The notes under the pieces: model-generated
What the model saw: only the letters and a program-made list of their open reading frames with translations
The model's database searches: none
Told to the model about the DNA's origin: nothing
Source: Myxococcales bacterium
Lineage (GTDB): Bacteria > Myxococcota_A > Polyangia > Polyangiales > Polyangiaceae
Length of the DNA: 64,000 nt
Reading direction: 5' to 3'
Assembly (NCBI GenBank): GCA_903642325.1
Contig: CAHJWM010000017.1
Location: 37,141-101,140, forward strand
Program-made: the position numbers and the translations under genes
Shown: one piece after another, positions 27,552-35,658 of the stretch
How the letters are laid out: each line of letters starts with the position of its first letter
Numbering within the stretch: position 1 is the first letter of the stretch

Positions 27552-28232
27552 ATGTTCGAGCGCCTCGCGCTGGCGAGCTTTCTGTGGTTTGCGATCCACG
27601 CCTTCGTGGCCGGGTCGGAGCTGCGTTGGGCGCTGGCAAAGCGGATCGGCGAGCCCGCCTTCCGCGCTCTGTTCGCGCTGCTGTCCCTCGTCTCATTGGC
27701 CTTTTTAATCAGCGAGTATCGCCGAGCGAGCTTCTACCCGCTGTGGTTCTCGCCGCGAATCATCCATTGGTTGCCACTCGCGGTCATGCCGTTTGCGTTG
27801 GTCTTGTTGGTCGGTGCATACAGCGCGCCCAATCCGACCTCGCTCGGCTCCGAAAAAGTCTTACAGCGCACGGACGCGGCGCGTGGCGTGCTCCGCATCA
27901 CGCGCCACCCCTTCTTGTGGGCGGTCATGATCTGGTCTGGCGCGCACTTGCTCGTCACCGGCCATGTCGCCGCGATATTGTTTTTTGGCTCGCTATTCGC
28001 GACCGCCGCGCGCGGCACGGCCAGCATCGACGAAAAGCGCCGACGCACGAACAAGAACGAGTTCGCTCGTTATGCCGAAGTCACTTCCAACCTGCCGTTC
28101 GCCGCGATCATCAGCGGTCGGAATCGCCTGGCCTGGTCAGAGCTCTGGGTGCCGGCGGTGGTCGCGGGCTTGCTTCTAGCCGTGATTCTCCACTTACACT
28201 TGCGCGCATTCGGCTTCTCCCCGTACGGCTGA
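27552..28232 (+). CDS. NnrU-family polytopic membrane protein
   Basis: A 226-residue membrane protein with about six hydrophobic segments. It matches the NnrU/isoprenylcysteine-methyltransferase-like family in LRITRHPFLWAVMIWSGAHLL and FFGSLFATAARGTASIDEKRR. NnrU was named for nitric-oxide reduction clusters, but most members are uncharacterised; some relatives are small-molecule or lipid methyltransferases. It starts two bases after cerR, so it is almost certainly co-expressed with the ceramide genes. A role in lipid modification or transport is possible but not shown. Confidence 0.78.
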   Translation: MFERLALASFLWFAIHAFVAGSELRWALAKRIGEPAFRALFALLSLVSLAFLISEYRRASFYPLWFSPRIIHWLPLAVMPFALVLLVGAYSAPNPTSLGSEKVLQRTDAARGVLRITRHPFLWAVMIWSGAHLLVTGHVAAILFFGSLFATAARGTASIDEKRRRTNKNEFARYAEVTSNLPFAAIISGRNRLAWSELWVPAVVAGLLLAVILHLHLRAFGFSPYG

Positions 28233-28242
28233 GCCGTCGTCC

Positions 28243-28812
28243 TCAACGCGCCGCGCGAAAGAACGTGGCGCCCGCGACGGCAAGCGGCGTGGGCGCGTTC
28301 TTGAGGGTGCGCCCGAGCGCTTCGACGGCTTCGGTGTCGACGTAGATACCCGGGCCCCAGCCGCTTTCTTCGTCTTCGTCTGCGCCGTGGCTGGCGGTCT
28401 CGGCGTATAGGGCGCGTCGAAACGGTTCGCTCGGGAGCGAGCCGGGCAGCCACGCGACGTTGTCCGCGTCGAGCGGCGGCTCCTCGGGCGCGTCGCTCAG
28501 CCAACGGCCGCCGTGGCTGAGCACGCCCACGCTCGCGAGCCCGCTTGCGCTCAGCTTGGCACGCACGGTCTTGATCCAGGTGATCGGATCTTCGAGCTGA
28601 TCACCATCGGCGAACTCCAGGTACACGGCGTGGCCGAGCTCCCGCCCGAGGGCGGCGCGCGCCAAAGGAAATGCCTCCACACAGCCGCGTACCGCCGCCC
28701 TGAACTCGAGGAAACGAAGCGCAAACTGCGCCGGCTCCAGGCTGTATTCGTCGTCCTCGATGGCGTGGTAACCGATCAGAACGCCAAACGCGTTTTCGTC
28801 GCTGAAAGTCAT
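28243..28812 (-). CDS. Hypothetical acidic protein
   Basis: A 189-residue soluble protein with no signal peptide and no known motif. It starts MTFSDENAFGVLIGYHAIED and has DDEYSLEPAQFALRFLEFRAAVRG, a central part with SVGVLSHGGRWLSDAP, and an acidic GADEDEESGWGPG loop before a short helix. Composition and codon use match the neighbours. It sits nine bases downstream of trpE on the same strand, so it is probably co-transcribed. It converges on the NnrU-like gene with 10 bases between. Confidence 0.6.
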   Translation of the reverse strand: MTFSDENAFGVLIGYHAIEDDEYSLEPAQFALRFLEFRAAVRGCVEAFPLARAALGRELGHAVYLEFADGDQLEDPITWIKTVRAKLSASGLASVGVLSHGGRWLSDAPEEPPLDADNVAWLPGSLPSEPFRRALYAETASHGADEDEESGWGPGIYVDTEAVEALGRTLKNAPTPLAVAGATFFRAAR

Positions 28813-28821
28813 GCCGACGTT

Positions 28822-30189
28822 CTAACGCGAACGCGCCGAGTGGATGGCGGACAACGCCGCGCGCGCCTTGTGGCGCGTCTCGGCGGCTTCGAGCTCGGGG
28901 ACGCTGTCGGCCACGATGCCGGCGCCCGCGCTCACCTCGAAACGCCCGTCTTGCATGACTACGGTGCGGATCGCGATCGCGAGATCCAAGCTCGTACCGC
29001 GCGTGACGTACCCGAGCGCGCCGCCGTAGGCGCCGCGCGGGCGAAGCTCTAGCTCGCGAATGATCTGCATGGCGCGAACTTTGGGCGCCCCACTCAAGGT
29101 CCCGGCCGGGAAGGTGGCGCGGATCACGTCCCAAGGACCGAGCTCGGACGCGAGCTCGCCCTCGATCTCGCTGGTGATGTGCATCACGTGGCTGTATTTC
29201 TCCACGCTCATGTGGAGCGGCACGCGCACCGTGCCGGACTTGGAGACGCGGCCCACGTCATTACGGGCCAAGTCGATGAGCATCACGTGCTCGGCCAGCT
29301 CTTTCGGGTCGCTCAGCATTTCCTTGGCCAGCGCTTCGTCCTCCTCGGGCGTGCGGCCGCGGGGGCGCGTGCCGGCGATCGGACGCAGCGTGATGCGCTT
29401 ATTTTCGACCCGGACCAGCGTTTCCGGACTGGCGCCGGCGATGGCGACCGCGGAAGCACCGTCACGTTCCGGTAGCTCGAGGAGATACATGTAGGGCGCG
29501 GGCGACAGCACGCGCATCGCGCGGTAGACGTCGAATGGATCGGCGCCGCCCGTGGGCGTCGAAAACGTGCGCGCGGGCACGATTTGAAACGCGTCCCCGG
29601 CGCGAATGTACTCTTTGGCACGCTCGACGACGCGGCCGTAGTCAGAGTCACTCATATTCACGTCGACGTCGCTCGGTAAGGCTTGCGGGTCCGGTGGCGC
29701 CATCAGGCGGAGCGCGGTGGCGCGGGATAGATCATGCTCGGCGCGCTCTACTTCCGCTCGATCTTGCGCGGCAATGACCGCGGTGTGGGTCAAGTTGTCG
29801 AATATCACCACCGTCGCGTCGGCGATCATGCGTGCGATGGGTCGCTTCTGACCAAGCAGCTCCGGCCAGGGCTCTACCTTGGTGACGAAGTGCACCATGT
29901 CATAGCTGAGCAAGCCGACGCAGGCTGTCGCAAACCGCTCGGCGACGTCCGGCTCGTCCTCACCACCGCTCGGCGCGAGCTCAGACAAGCGGGTGAACGG
30001 ATCGACACCGGCCTCACCGTAGATCACGTGCTGCGTGCGCGGGCGATAACCAAGGATCGAATAACGCCCCCAACGCTCGCCACCCACCACGCTCTCGAGC
30101 AGAAATGAGCCGCCTTCCGATCGCTTGCGCAGCGCTTGGTAGGCTCCTACGGGGGTGATGCCGTCGACGACGAGTGTTTTCTTGTACAT
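28822..30189 (-). CDS. trpE: Anthranilate synthase component I TrpE
   Basis: A 455-residue chorismate-using enzyme that makes anthranilate for tryptophan with ammonia from TrpG. IAGASPETLV, LRPIAGTRPRGRTPEED, AEHVMLIDLARNDVGRV, FPAGTLSGAPKVRAMQII and GRFEVSAGAGIVADSVPE are all present. No N-terminal glutamine amidotransferase is fused, and trpG, trpD and trpC are not adjacent, so TrpE stands apart from the rest of the pathway. PabB and isochorismate synthases share the fold, but the PIAGTRPRG and LIDLARND blocks fit TrpE best. The ATG at 30189 is preferred over longer frames that lack conservation. Confidence 0.9.
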   Translation of the reverse strand: MYKKTLVVDGITPVGAYQALRKRSEGGSFLLESVVGGERWGRYSILGYRPRTQHVIYGEAGVDPFTRLSELAPSGGEDEPDVAERFATACVGLLSYDMVHFVTKVEPWPELLGQKRPIARMIADATVVIFDNLTHTAVIAAQDRAEVERAEHDLSRATALRLMAPPDPQALPSDVDVNMSDSDYGRVVERAKEYIRAGDAFQIVPARTFSTPTGGADPFDVYRAMRVLSPAPYMYLLELPERDGASAVAIAGASPETLVRVENKRITLRPIAGTRPRGRTPEEDEALAKEMLSDPKELAEHVMLIDLARNDVGRVSKSGTVRVPLHMSVEKYSHVMHITSEIEGELASELGPWDVIRATFPAGTLSGAPKVRAMQIIRELELRPRGAYGGALGYVTRGTSLDLAIAIRTVVMQDGRFEVSAGAGIVADSVPELEAAETRHKARAALSAIHSARSR

Positions 30190-30650
30190 GACGAATTGCG
30201 CTGCGGCCGTGCCCCCGCGTGCCGGCGGGCAGCGCGGCGGGCGGACCGAGCATAGCGCCGCACCGCCGAAAACTCGACCAGACCGATGGGGCGACCGCGA
30301 CGCGACGCGCGGATACGCCTCGTTTGACGCGGGGGTCGCCGCCGAAGTCTTGCGGAACCGCTCGATGCACCCAATTCCGCCAACTTGGGTGACCCTGGAG
30401 AACACGGGGTCGACGCGCGCGACGAGTCATGCCGACGCCAACGGGTTTTTCCGTAGCCAGCTCTGAAACACGGAAAATCTCGGTCGCGGGTCGGCAATGC
30501 TTCGACCCCGTGCGCCAAGCACAGAGCGGCGACGCGGGCATCGTGAACGACTGGGCCAAGCGCCCGTAGCCGCCGCACCGCCATCATCGTGCTCTCGACG
30601 CGGGCGCGCCTGGAATTAGCGTGGGTTCTCGGCTAGCCTCGGCGCTCGCT
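30190..30650. other. Region upstream of trpE holding a toxin-gene relic
   Basis: About 460 bases between divergently arranged trpE and the methyltransferase gene. The left half shows nothing recognisable. The right half holds the VapC-like remnant described separately. Promoters for both flanking genes should lie here but were not resolved. Confidence 0.4.
30440..30600 (-). pseudogene. VapC-like PIN-domain toxin remnant, truncated and frameshifted
   Basis: On the minus strand, a frame reads LRALGPVVHDARVAALCLAH, then GVEALPTRDRDF. This matches the C-terminal half of VapC PIN-domain endoribonucleases, in which HDARVAAL and TxDRDF carry metal-binding Asp residues. After RDF the reading continues in the next frame as RVSELATEKPVGVG, the usual end of this family, so one extra base is needed to join the two. 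The N-terminal half with the first catalytic Asp is missing, and no antitoxin is beside it. The element is therefore dead. Confidence 0.6.
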
Positions 30651-32075
30651 ATGACTGAAAATTCCTCGCTCGAGCCGAGCATCGCGCTGGCCGCGTACGC
30701 CGAGCCGTTGGCCTCCAATCGTCGTGTCTTGGTGTTCGGCAATGCGCTCGCCGCGCTGTCCGTGCAGCTGTTGGAGCGCGGCGCGCGCTCCGTTCACGTG
30801 TGTGACGCAGATCCGGTGCGCGTCTCGGAAGCGGCCGCTCGCAATCGCTCCTCGCAGATCTCGTTCTCCACACTCGCGGATAGCGATTTGTCGGTGCGGG
30901 ACGGCGCCTTCGAGCTGGCCTTGGTCGAAAATCTCGGCGCCTTCGGGCCGGTGGGCATCGTCGGCAAAACCAAGCGCGCGCTGGCTCCGCGCGGCGTTGC
31001 CGTCGTGGCCTGCCCGAACCCCGACGCTTCGTTCCCGCTCCTCCGTTCCGCGAGCGCTCATAGCTCGCTCGACTATTACGCGCTCTACGACTCCGTCGCC
31101 GCCGAGTTCGAGTACGTGCGCATGCTCGGCCAAACGCCGTTCGTCGGCTACGCAATCGCGGACTTTTCCGCGGCGGGTGAGCCCGAGCCGGCCCTCGACA
31201 CGAGCTTCGTGCCAGGCGGTGCGGAAGAACCGGACCTGTTCATCGCCCTGGCCTCCGAGCATGAAGTGAGGCTCGACGAGTTCGCCGTGATTCAACTGCC
31301 AACGCGGCGGTTGATGGGCAGCATGGGGGGGTCGGCTCCCACCCCCGCCCTCATCCCCCCTCCCAACAAGGCTCCCGACGCAGAGCTTGCGCGTCTGAAC
31401 CAGTGGATCAAAGAGCTGGAAGCGCGCGCCAGCACGGCGGACGAGCGAGCCGATCACTCGGAGACGGAAATCGAAGAGCTGCGTGCCAAGCTCGAGAGTG
31501 AGCAGCAAGCGGCTTTGGCGTTGCAGAGCCTGCACGATCGACAGCTCGTGCCGCTGCAGAGCGAGCTCAGCGGCAAATCGAGCGAGCTTGCCCGCGCCAC
31601 GAGCGAGCTCAGCGGCAAATCGAGCGAGCTTGCCCGCGCCACGAGCGAGCTCAGCGGCAAATCGAGTGAGCTGTCGCGTGCCAATGCGGAGCTTGCGCGT
31701 CTCAGCGCCGAGCTCACGGAGCGAACGCGCGAGCTCGAGCTAAAAAATCGCGAGCCGGACACGAGCGCGGAGCTGACGGTGTTCGAAGCGCAGCTCGCGG
31801 AACGCGGCGGGCAAGTGCGACAGCTCGAGCACGAACTGCGCACCGCGGAACGCACGGGTCGCGAGCTCGTCCGCGAGCTCGAGCGCCGCAATGCGGAACA
31901 GCTCACGGCCGGCAACGCGCAGCTCGAGCGAGCCCTGGCCGAGCGTGAAGCGGATCTGCAAGCCGCCGCCTGGACCATCGAAAGCCTCTCCCTCCGCTTG
32001 GAGCTAGCCGGAAACCCCGCCGCCTCCCCCAGCGCAGACCCAGCCACCGCAGCCCACGGCGGCGAAGCGCGTTGA
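30651..32075 (+). CDS. Methyltransferase-like domain fused to a long coiled coil
   Basis: A 474-residue protein. Residues 1-170 read as a Rossmann-like class I methyltransferase fold (RRVLVFGNALAALSVQLLER, VHVCDADPVRVSEAA, LVENLGAFGPVGIVGKTKRA, then LAPRGVAVVACP), but the SAM glycine loop is altered to FGNALAAL, so activity is doubtful. A Pro-rich hinge near 235-250 leads to a Leu/Glu/Ser-rich coiled coil of about 200 residues with three SELSGKSSELARAT repeats. The architecture suggests a scaffold with a degenerate enzyme head. The ATG at 30651 starts just before the fold, and dnaJ follows 55 bases later. Confidence 0.72.
   Translation: MTENSSLEPSIALAAYAEPLASNRRVLVFGNALAALSVQLLERGARSVHVCDADPVRVSEAAARNRSSQISFSTLADSDLSVRDGAFELALVENLGAFGPVGIVGKTKRALAPRGVAVVACPNPDASFPLLRSASAHSSLDYYALYDSVAAEFEYVRMLGQTPFVGYAIADFSAAGEPEPALDTSFVPGGAEEPDLFIALASEHEVRLDEFAVIQLPTRRLMGSMGGSAPTPALIPPPNKAPDAELARLNQWIKELEARASTADERADHSETEIEELRAKLESEQQAALALQSLHDRQLVPLQSELSGKSSELARATSELSGKSSELARATSELSGKSSELSRANAELARLSAELTERTRELELKNREPDTSAELTVFEAQLAERGGQVRQLEHELRTAERTGRELVRELERRNAEQLTAGNAQLERALAEREADLQAAAWTIESLSLRLELAGNPAASPSADPATAAHGGEAR
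31560..31685 (+). repeat. 42-bp tandem repeat encoding coiled-coil heptads
   Basis: Three direct copies of a 42-base unit beginning AGCGAGCTCAGCGGCAAATC. Units one and two are identical, and the third diverges at its end. Each encodes 14 residues (two heptads) of the coiled coil. The near identity implies recent duplication, so copy number may vary among strains. Confidence 0.9.
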
Positions 32076-32130
32076 CAGTTCGACCGGAAGCCTTAACTTG
32101 CCGTCGAATTCCCCGGGCCGGCGATCCAGC

Positions 32131-33210
32131 ATGAGTGAAAAGCGCGACTTTTACCTAGTCCTGAGCGTGACTCGGGAATCCTCCGACGACGAGATCAAGA
32201 AGGCGTACCGCCAAGCCGCCCTCAAACATCATCCCGATCGCAATCCAGGCGACAAGGGGGCGGAAGAAAAGTTCAAGGAAGCGTCGGAGGCCTACGCGGT
32301 CCTCTCGGATTCCGAAAAACGCGCCACCTACGATCGCTTCGGCCACGCGGGCCTGAACGGCGCGCAAAGCTTCGACGGGATGGGCGACATCCTGAGCCAC
32401 TTCCAAGACATGTTCTCGGACTTCTTCGGAGGCTCGGGGGCGGGGGGCGGCCGACGCAAGCGCGGCCCTGATCGCGGTCAAGATGTCCGCGTCGAAGCGA
32501 GCATTTCGCTGAAGGACGCGCTCTTGGGCGGCAAGCACGAGATTTTGGTGAGCGGAGCCGCTCCGTGCGACACGTGCCTGGGCTCAGGTGCAGAGCCCGG
32601 AACCAAAACCGAGACGTGCAATCAATGCCACGGCACCGGTCAGGTCACGGCGCAGCGCGGCTTCATCATGTTTTCCAGCCCATGTGCGCGCTGCCGTGGC
32701 ACGGGTCAATACTTGCCGTCCCCCTGTAAGACGTGCCGCGGCGCGGGCGCGGTGGAACGTCAACGCAAGGTGCTCGTCGCCATCCCGGGCGGTATCGACT
32801 CGGGCCAGCGTTTGCGCGTGCCGCGCCAGGGCATGCCCGGGCCAGCCGGTTTGCCCGCGGGCGACTTGTACGTGGACATAGAGGTCGAGAGTGACGAGCG
32901 CTTCGAGCGGCAGGGCGCCGATTTGGGTACTCGAGCGTCCATTTCCTTTGCGGAGGCGGCCCTCGGCAGCAAAGTCGAAATCAAGATGCCGGACGACACG
33001 CTGGTCAGCGCCGAAGTCCAGCCCGGCACCCAGCCGAACGCGGTGATCGTGGTGCGCGGTCAAGGCATGCCCAGGCTCGACCGCCATGGCCGGGGTGATT
33101 TGCATGTCGCCGTGAACGTGCGTGTGCCGACCAAGCTCAGCAAGAACGCCAAGAAGTTGCTACGCGAGCTCGAGAACGAGCTCGGCGACGCGGCGTCTCC
33201 CGAGACTTGA
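32131..33210 (+). CDS. dnaJ: Chaperone protein DnaJ
   Basis: A 359-residue type I J-protein that stimulates DnaK ATPase and delivers unfolded clients. The J domain (about 5-70) has LKHHPDRNPG with the HPD motif. A Gly/Phe-poor, Gly-rich linker follows (FFGGSGAGGG). Four CxxCxGxG zinc repeats are present: CDTCLGSG, CNQCHGTG, CARCRGTG and CKTCRGAG. Two client-binding beta domains end the protein. The ATG at 32131 is chosen because the J domain begins within a few codons. dnaK and grpE are not adjacent, so it may be a second, stand-alone DnaJ. Confidence 0.94.
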   Translation: MSEKRDFYLVLSVTRESSDDEIKKAYRQAALKHHPDRNPGDKGAEEKFKEASEAYAVLSDSEKRATYDRFGHAGLNGAQSFDGMGDILSHFQDMFSDFFGGSGAGGGRRKRGPDRGQDVRVEASISLKDALLGGKHEILVSGAAPCDTCLGSGAEPGTKTETCNQCHGTGQVTAQRGFIMFSSPCARCRGTGQYLPSPCKTCRGAGAVERQRKVLVAIPGGIDSGQRLRVPRQGMPGPAGLPAGDLYVDIEVESDERFERQGADLGTRASISFAEAALGSKVEIKMPDDTLVSAEVQPGTQPNAVIVVRGQGMPRLDRHGRGDLHVAVNVRVPTKLSKNAKKLLRELENELGDAASPET

Positions 33211-33278
33211 GCTATTGCGCGAGCCCGAGCTATTGCGCGAACACGCGGTGCTCGGCCGGTCTTTCGCGGTCGTGGGCC

Positions 33279-34586
33279 TTAAGCGAGCTTCTGCGCAAGG
33301 CGCAGCAGCTCGCTGCGCGTGCGATCGAGCGGTTCGCTGTGGAGCGCGTCTTGACACAGAAAGCGTTCTAGCTCCGGCATGGCTTGGATGGCACGGTCGA
33401 GGCGCTCGTCGCTGCCCTTTTCGTAAGCACCGAGCGCGATGAGATCGCGCTTTTGCTCGTACAAGGCGAGCGCGCTCCGCACGCGGCGGGCAGCTTGCAC
33501 CTGGGCCGGTGAGACCACGTGGTCCATCACACGAGAGAGTGATGAAACCGGGTCCACGGCCGGGTAGTGACCACGCCCGGCGATCTGTCGCTCGAGCACG
33601 ATGTGGCCGTCCAAGATACCTCGTACCTCGTCGGCGATCGGCTCGTCCATATCGCCGCCTTCGACGAGCACCGTGTAGATCGCGGTGATGGCTCCGCTTT
33701 CTCCCTGTCCACTGCGCTCGAGCAAACGTGGCAAGAGCGCAAATACACTGGGCGGATAGCCGCGCCGCGCCGGCGGCTCACCCGCGGCGAGGCCGATCTC
33801 GCGCTGAGCGCGCGCGACGCGCGTCACCGAGTCGACGAGCAGCATCACGTTCTTGCTCTGGTCGCGGAAATATTCGGCGATCGCGGTGGCGACCTGGGCG
33901 GCGCGCAGTCGCTCGACGGGCGGCGCGTCGCTCGTGGCCACGACGACCACGGAGCGCTCGCGACCTGCCACGCCGAGCGCGCGTTCGAGGAACTCCGATA
34001 CCTCGCGCCCGCGTTCGCCGACCAGCGCAACGACCACCACGTCCGCGCTGGTGCCGCGTGCGATCGCGCCGAGCAGCATGCTTTTCCCAACGCCGGAGCC
34101 GGCGAACAGGCCCACGCGCTGACCCACGCCGAGAGTGGTCAGGCCGTCGATCACGCGCACCCCGGTGGCGACCGCAGTGTCGACGGGCCGACGACCCAGC
34201 GCCGGCGGCGGAGGACGGTCGACGGGCACCCACTTCAGTCCCGTCGGTGCTGGGCGGCCATCGATTGGACGCCCAAGGCCATCCAAAACGCGCCCGAGGA
34301 GCGCGTCGCCCGCCGCCACCTCGAGGCCGCTGCCCGTAGACTCTACCAAGTCGTCCGGGCCGACCCCGGCCAGGTCGCCGAGGGGCACGACCAACGCTTC
34401 GCCCGCGACGAACCCCACGACTTCCGCGCTGAGCGGCTCACCGCGCCGATGCACGATCAGCACGTCTCCCACGCGCGCCCCCGGCAAGGTCACGCGCAGC
34501 ATCAAGCCTGTCACGCCGACCACCTTGCCGACCGGACGCAGTGTGGCCGTACCGGCCAAGCGCGCGCGCAGCGAATCGATGTCCAC
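33279..34586 (-). CDS. FliI/YscN-type secretion ATPase
   Basis: A 435-residue hexameric ATPase of the flagellar/type III export family, related to the F1-beta subunit. GLFAGSGVGKSMLLGAIARG (Walker A, 163-169), VVVALVGERGREVSEF, VMLLVDSVTRVARAQREI (Walker B), GEPPARRGYPPSVF and GAITAIYTVLVEGGDMDEPI are highly characteristic. The Glu/Arg catalytic residues are in place. No export-gate, rod or flagellin genes lie nearby, so it is encoded alone here. The GTG at 34586 is chosen; a longer frame to 34649 begins with a TTG and overlaps the divergent lipoprotein gene. Rho and F1 subunits are less likely given GEPPARRGYPP. Confidence 0.88.
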   Translation of the reverse strand: MDIDSLRARLAGTATLRPVGKVVGVTGLMLRVTLPGARVGDVLIVHRRGEPLSAEVVGFVAGEALVVPLGDLAGVGPDDLVESTGSGLEVAAGDALLGRVLDGLGRPIDGRPAPTGLKWVPVDRPPPPALGRRPVDTAVATGVRVIDGLTTLGVGQRVGLFAGSGVGKSMLLGAIARGTSADVVVVALVGERGREVSEFLERALGVAGRERSVVVVATSDAPPVERLRAAQVATAIAEYFRDQSKNVMLLVDSVTRVARAQREIGLAAGEPPARRGYPPSVFALLPRLLERSGQGESGAITAIYTVLVEGGDMDEPIADEVRGILDGHIVLERQIAGRGHYPAVDPVSSLSRVMDHVVSPAQVQAARRVRSALALYEQKRDLIALGAYEKGSDERLDRAIQAMPELERFLCQDALHSEPLDRTRSELLRLAQKLA

Positions 34587-34628
34587 GGCAAGAGTTTGCC
34601 CAAAGCCAATGAAGGGTGGGAGGCTTTT

Positions 34629-35384
34629 GTGGTGGGTCCGACTTACCAAGCCAAGCAGCGCCAGTCGGCGCGCCTAGTCGCGCGGCTCTCGAGTCGCGGC
34701 GTCGCCTCCGCGTTGCTCCTACTAGGCTGTCAGGCCTCGATCAACGCCAACGGAAGCCAGCGCATCAAGGCGGAGTCAGAGGAAGGCCCAGAGGATGCGC
34801 CGGACTTCAATAAGCCGCTCGGTGCAGACGCACTGACCAGTAAGTCGACCGTGGCCCCTGCGTTGGCGAATACGACGTTGCTCGGCGCGCGGCGCGACAT
34901 GAGCTTGGTCTCCGAGCACGCCAGTGTCGCGTGCGCGTGCGTGAAAGTCGGCCTCGGCAGCGCGCAGTCGGCAGCGTTTCAATGGCAAGGCCCGGCTCCG
35001 CGCTTGAACGACGACATCCAGCTCGCCTTCGCGATGACCTCCGAGAACATCGCCTGCAACAACGAGCCGAAGGGGGCCTCCGGCGCTTCCTACTGGGGCT
35101 ATCGCATCTCAGGCAATGACGTGATCGTATTTCTCGAGGGTGTCCGCGCCGGCCGACCCCGGACGACGTCCGCGATCATCCCGAAGCCAGTCGGCGACGG
35201 AAGAGTGTATGTCGCGCCCGCTACCAGCCGACAGCCTTACGGCCGCCCCCTCCTTGGCAAAGGTGGGCGCTGTGAGGTCGGCAACGTGTCGGACAAACGC
35301 AGCACGCCGTTCACGATGGGCGAGCTCGGCGACACGTTGGTCAAAGACGCTAACGGCGCCCCAACGGTCGACGTTGGGGAATAA
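34629..35384 (+). CDS. Putative lipoprotein, unknown function
   Basis: A predicted lipoprotein of about 251 residues. A long basic n-region precedes RGVASALLLLGC, a good lipobox with the Cys near residue 34. After a short charged linker there is a beta-rich domain with CACVKVG, two more cysteines (ENIACNN) and DVIVFLEGVRAGRP. The start is one of two adjacent GTG codons (34629 or 34632), leaving only 42 bases to the divergent ATPase start. The frame is open far to the left, but that part is antisense to the ATPase gene and rejected. No enzyme motif is seen. Confidence 0.65.
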   Translation: MVGPTYQAKQRQSARLVARLSSRGVASALLLLGCQASINANGSQRIKAESEEGPEDAPDFNKPLGADALTSKSTVAPALANTTLLGARRDMSLVSEHASVACACVKVGLGSAQSAAFQWQGPAPRLNDDIQLAFAMTSENIACNNEPKGASGASYWGYRISGNDVIVFLEGVRAGRPRTTSAIIPKPVGDGRVYVAPATSRQPYGRPLLGKGGRCEVGNVSDKRSTPFTMGELGDTLVKDANGAPTVDVGE

Positions 35385-35658
35385 AGCAACGTAGAATAAA
35401 GCCCCGGGTTTCCCGTCTGAGGCGCGCCCCTAAATAAGATATCGCCAATCACAATCTAGTGGATGAAAGCTCGCCACTCGTGTGTCCTATGAGTGTGGGC
35501 GCGGCCGAGGAGCACTCCTCCCCCCACCACCAGGTGCCCTCGGTCGCGTCCCCATTTTGCGGAGCTTGGCTCGCTTTTTCAGCGCTCGGAATGCGCGCCG
35601 CGGCCGGCCGCCGCAAGCCGATATCCCCGCGCTGAACGGACGGTGATAGCCTCGCGCG

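Noticed and set aside
28822..30189. PabB or isochorismate synthase instead of TrpE
   Set aside because: The PIAGTRPRG, LIDLARNDVGRV and AGAGIVADSVPE blocks fit anthranilate synthase better, though the families are close.
33567..34628. Very long plus-strand open frame across the ATPase gene
   Set aside because: It is antisense to the well-conserved FliI/YscN ATPase and His/Arg/Asp-rich. Only the part after 34629 carries a signal peptide and domain.
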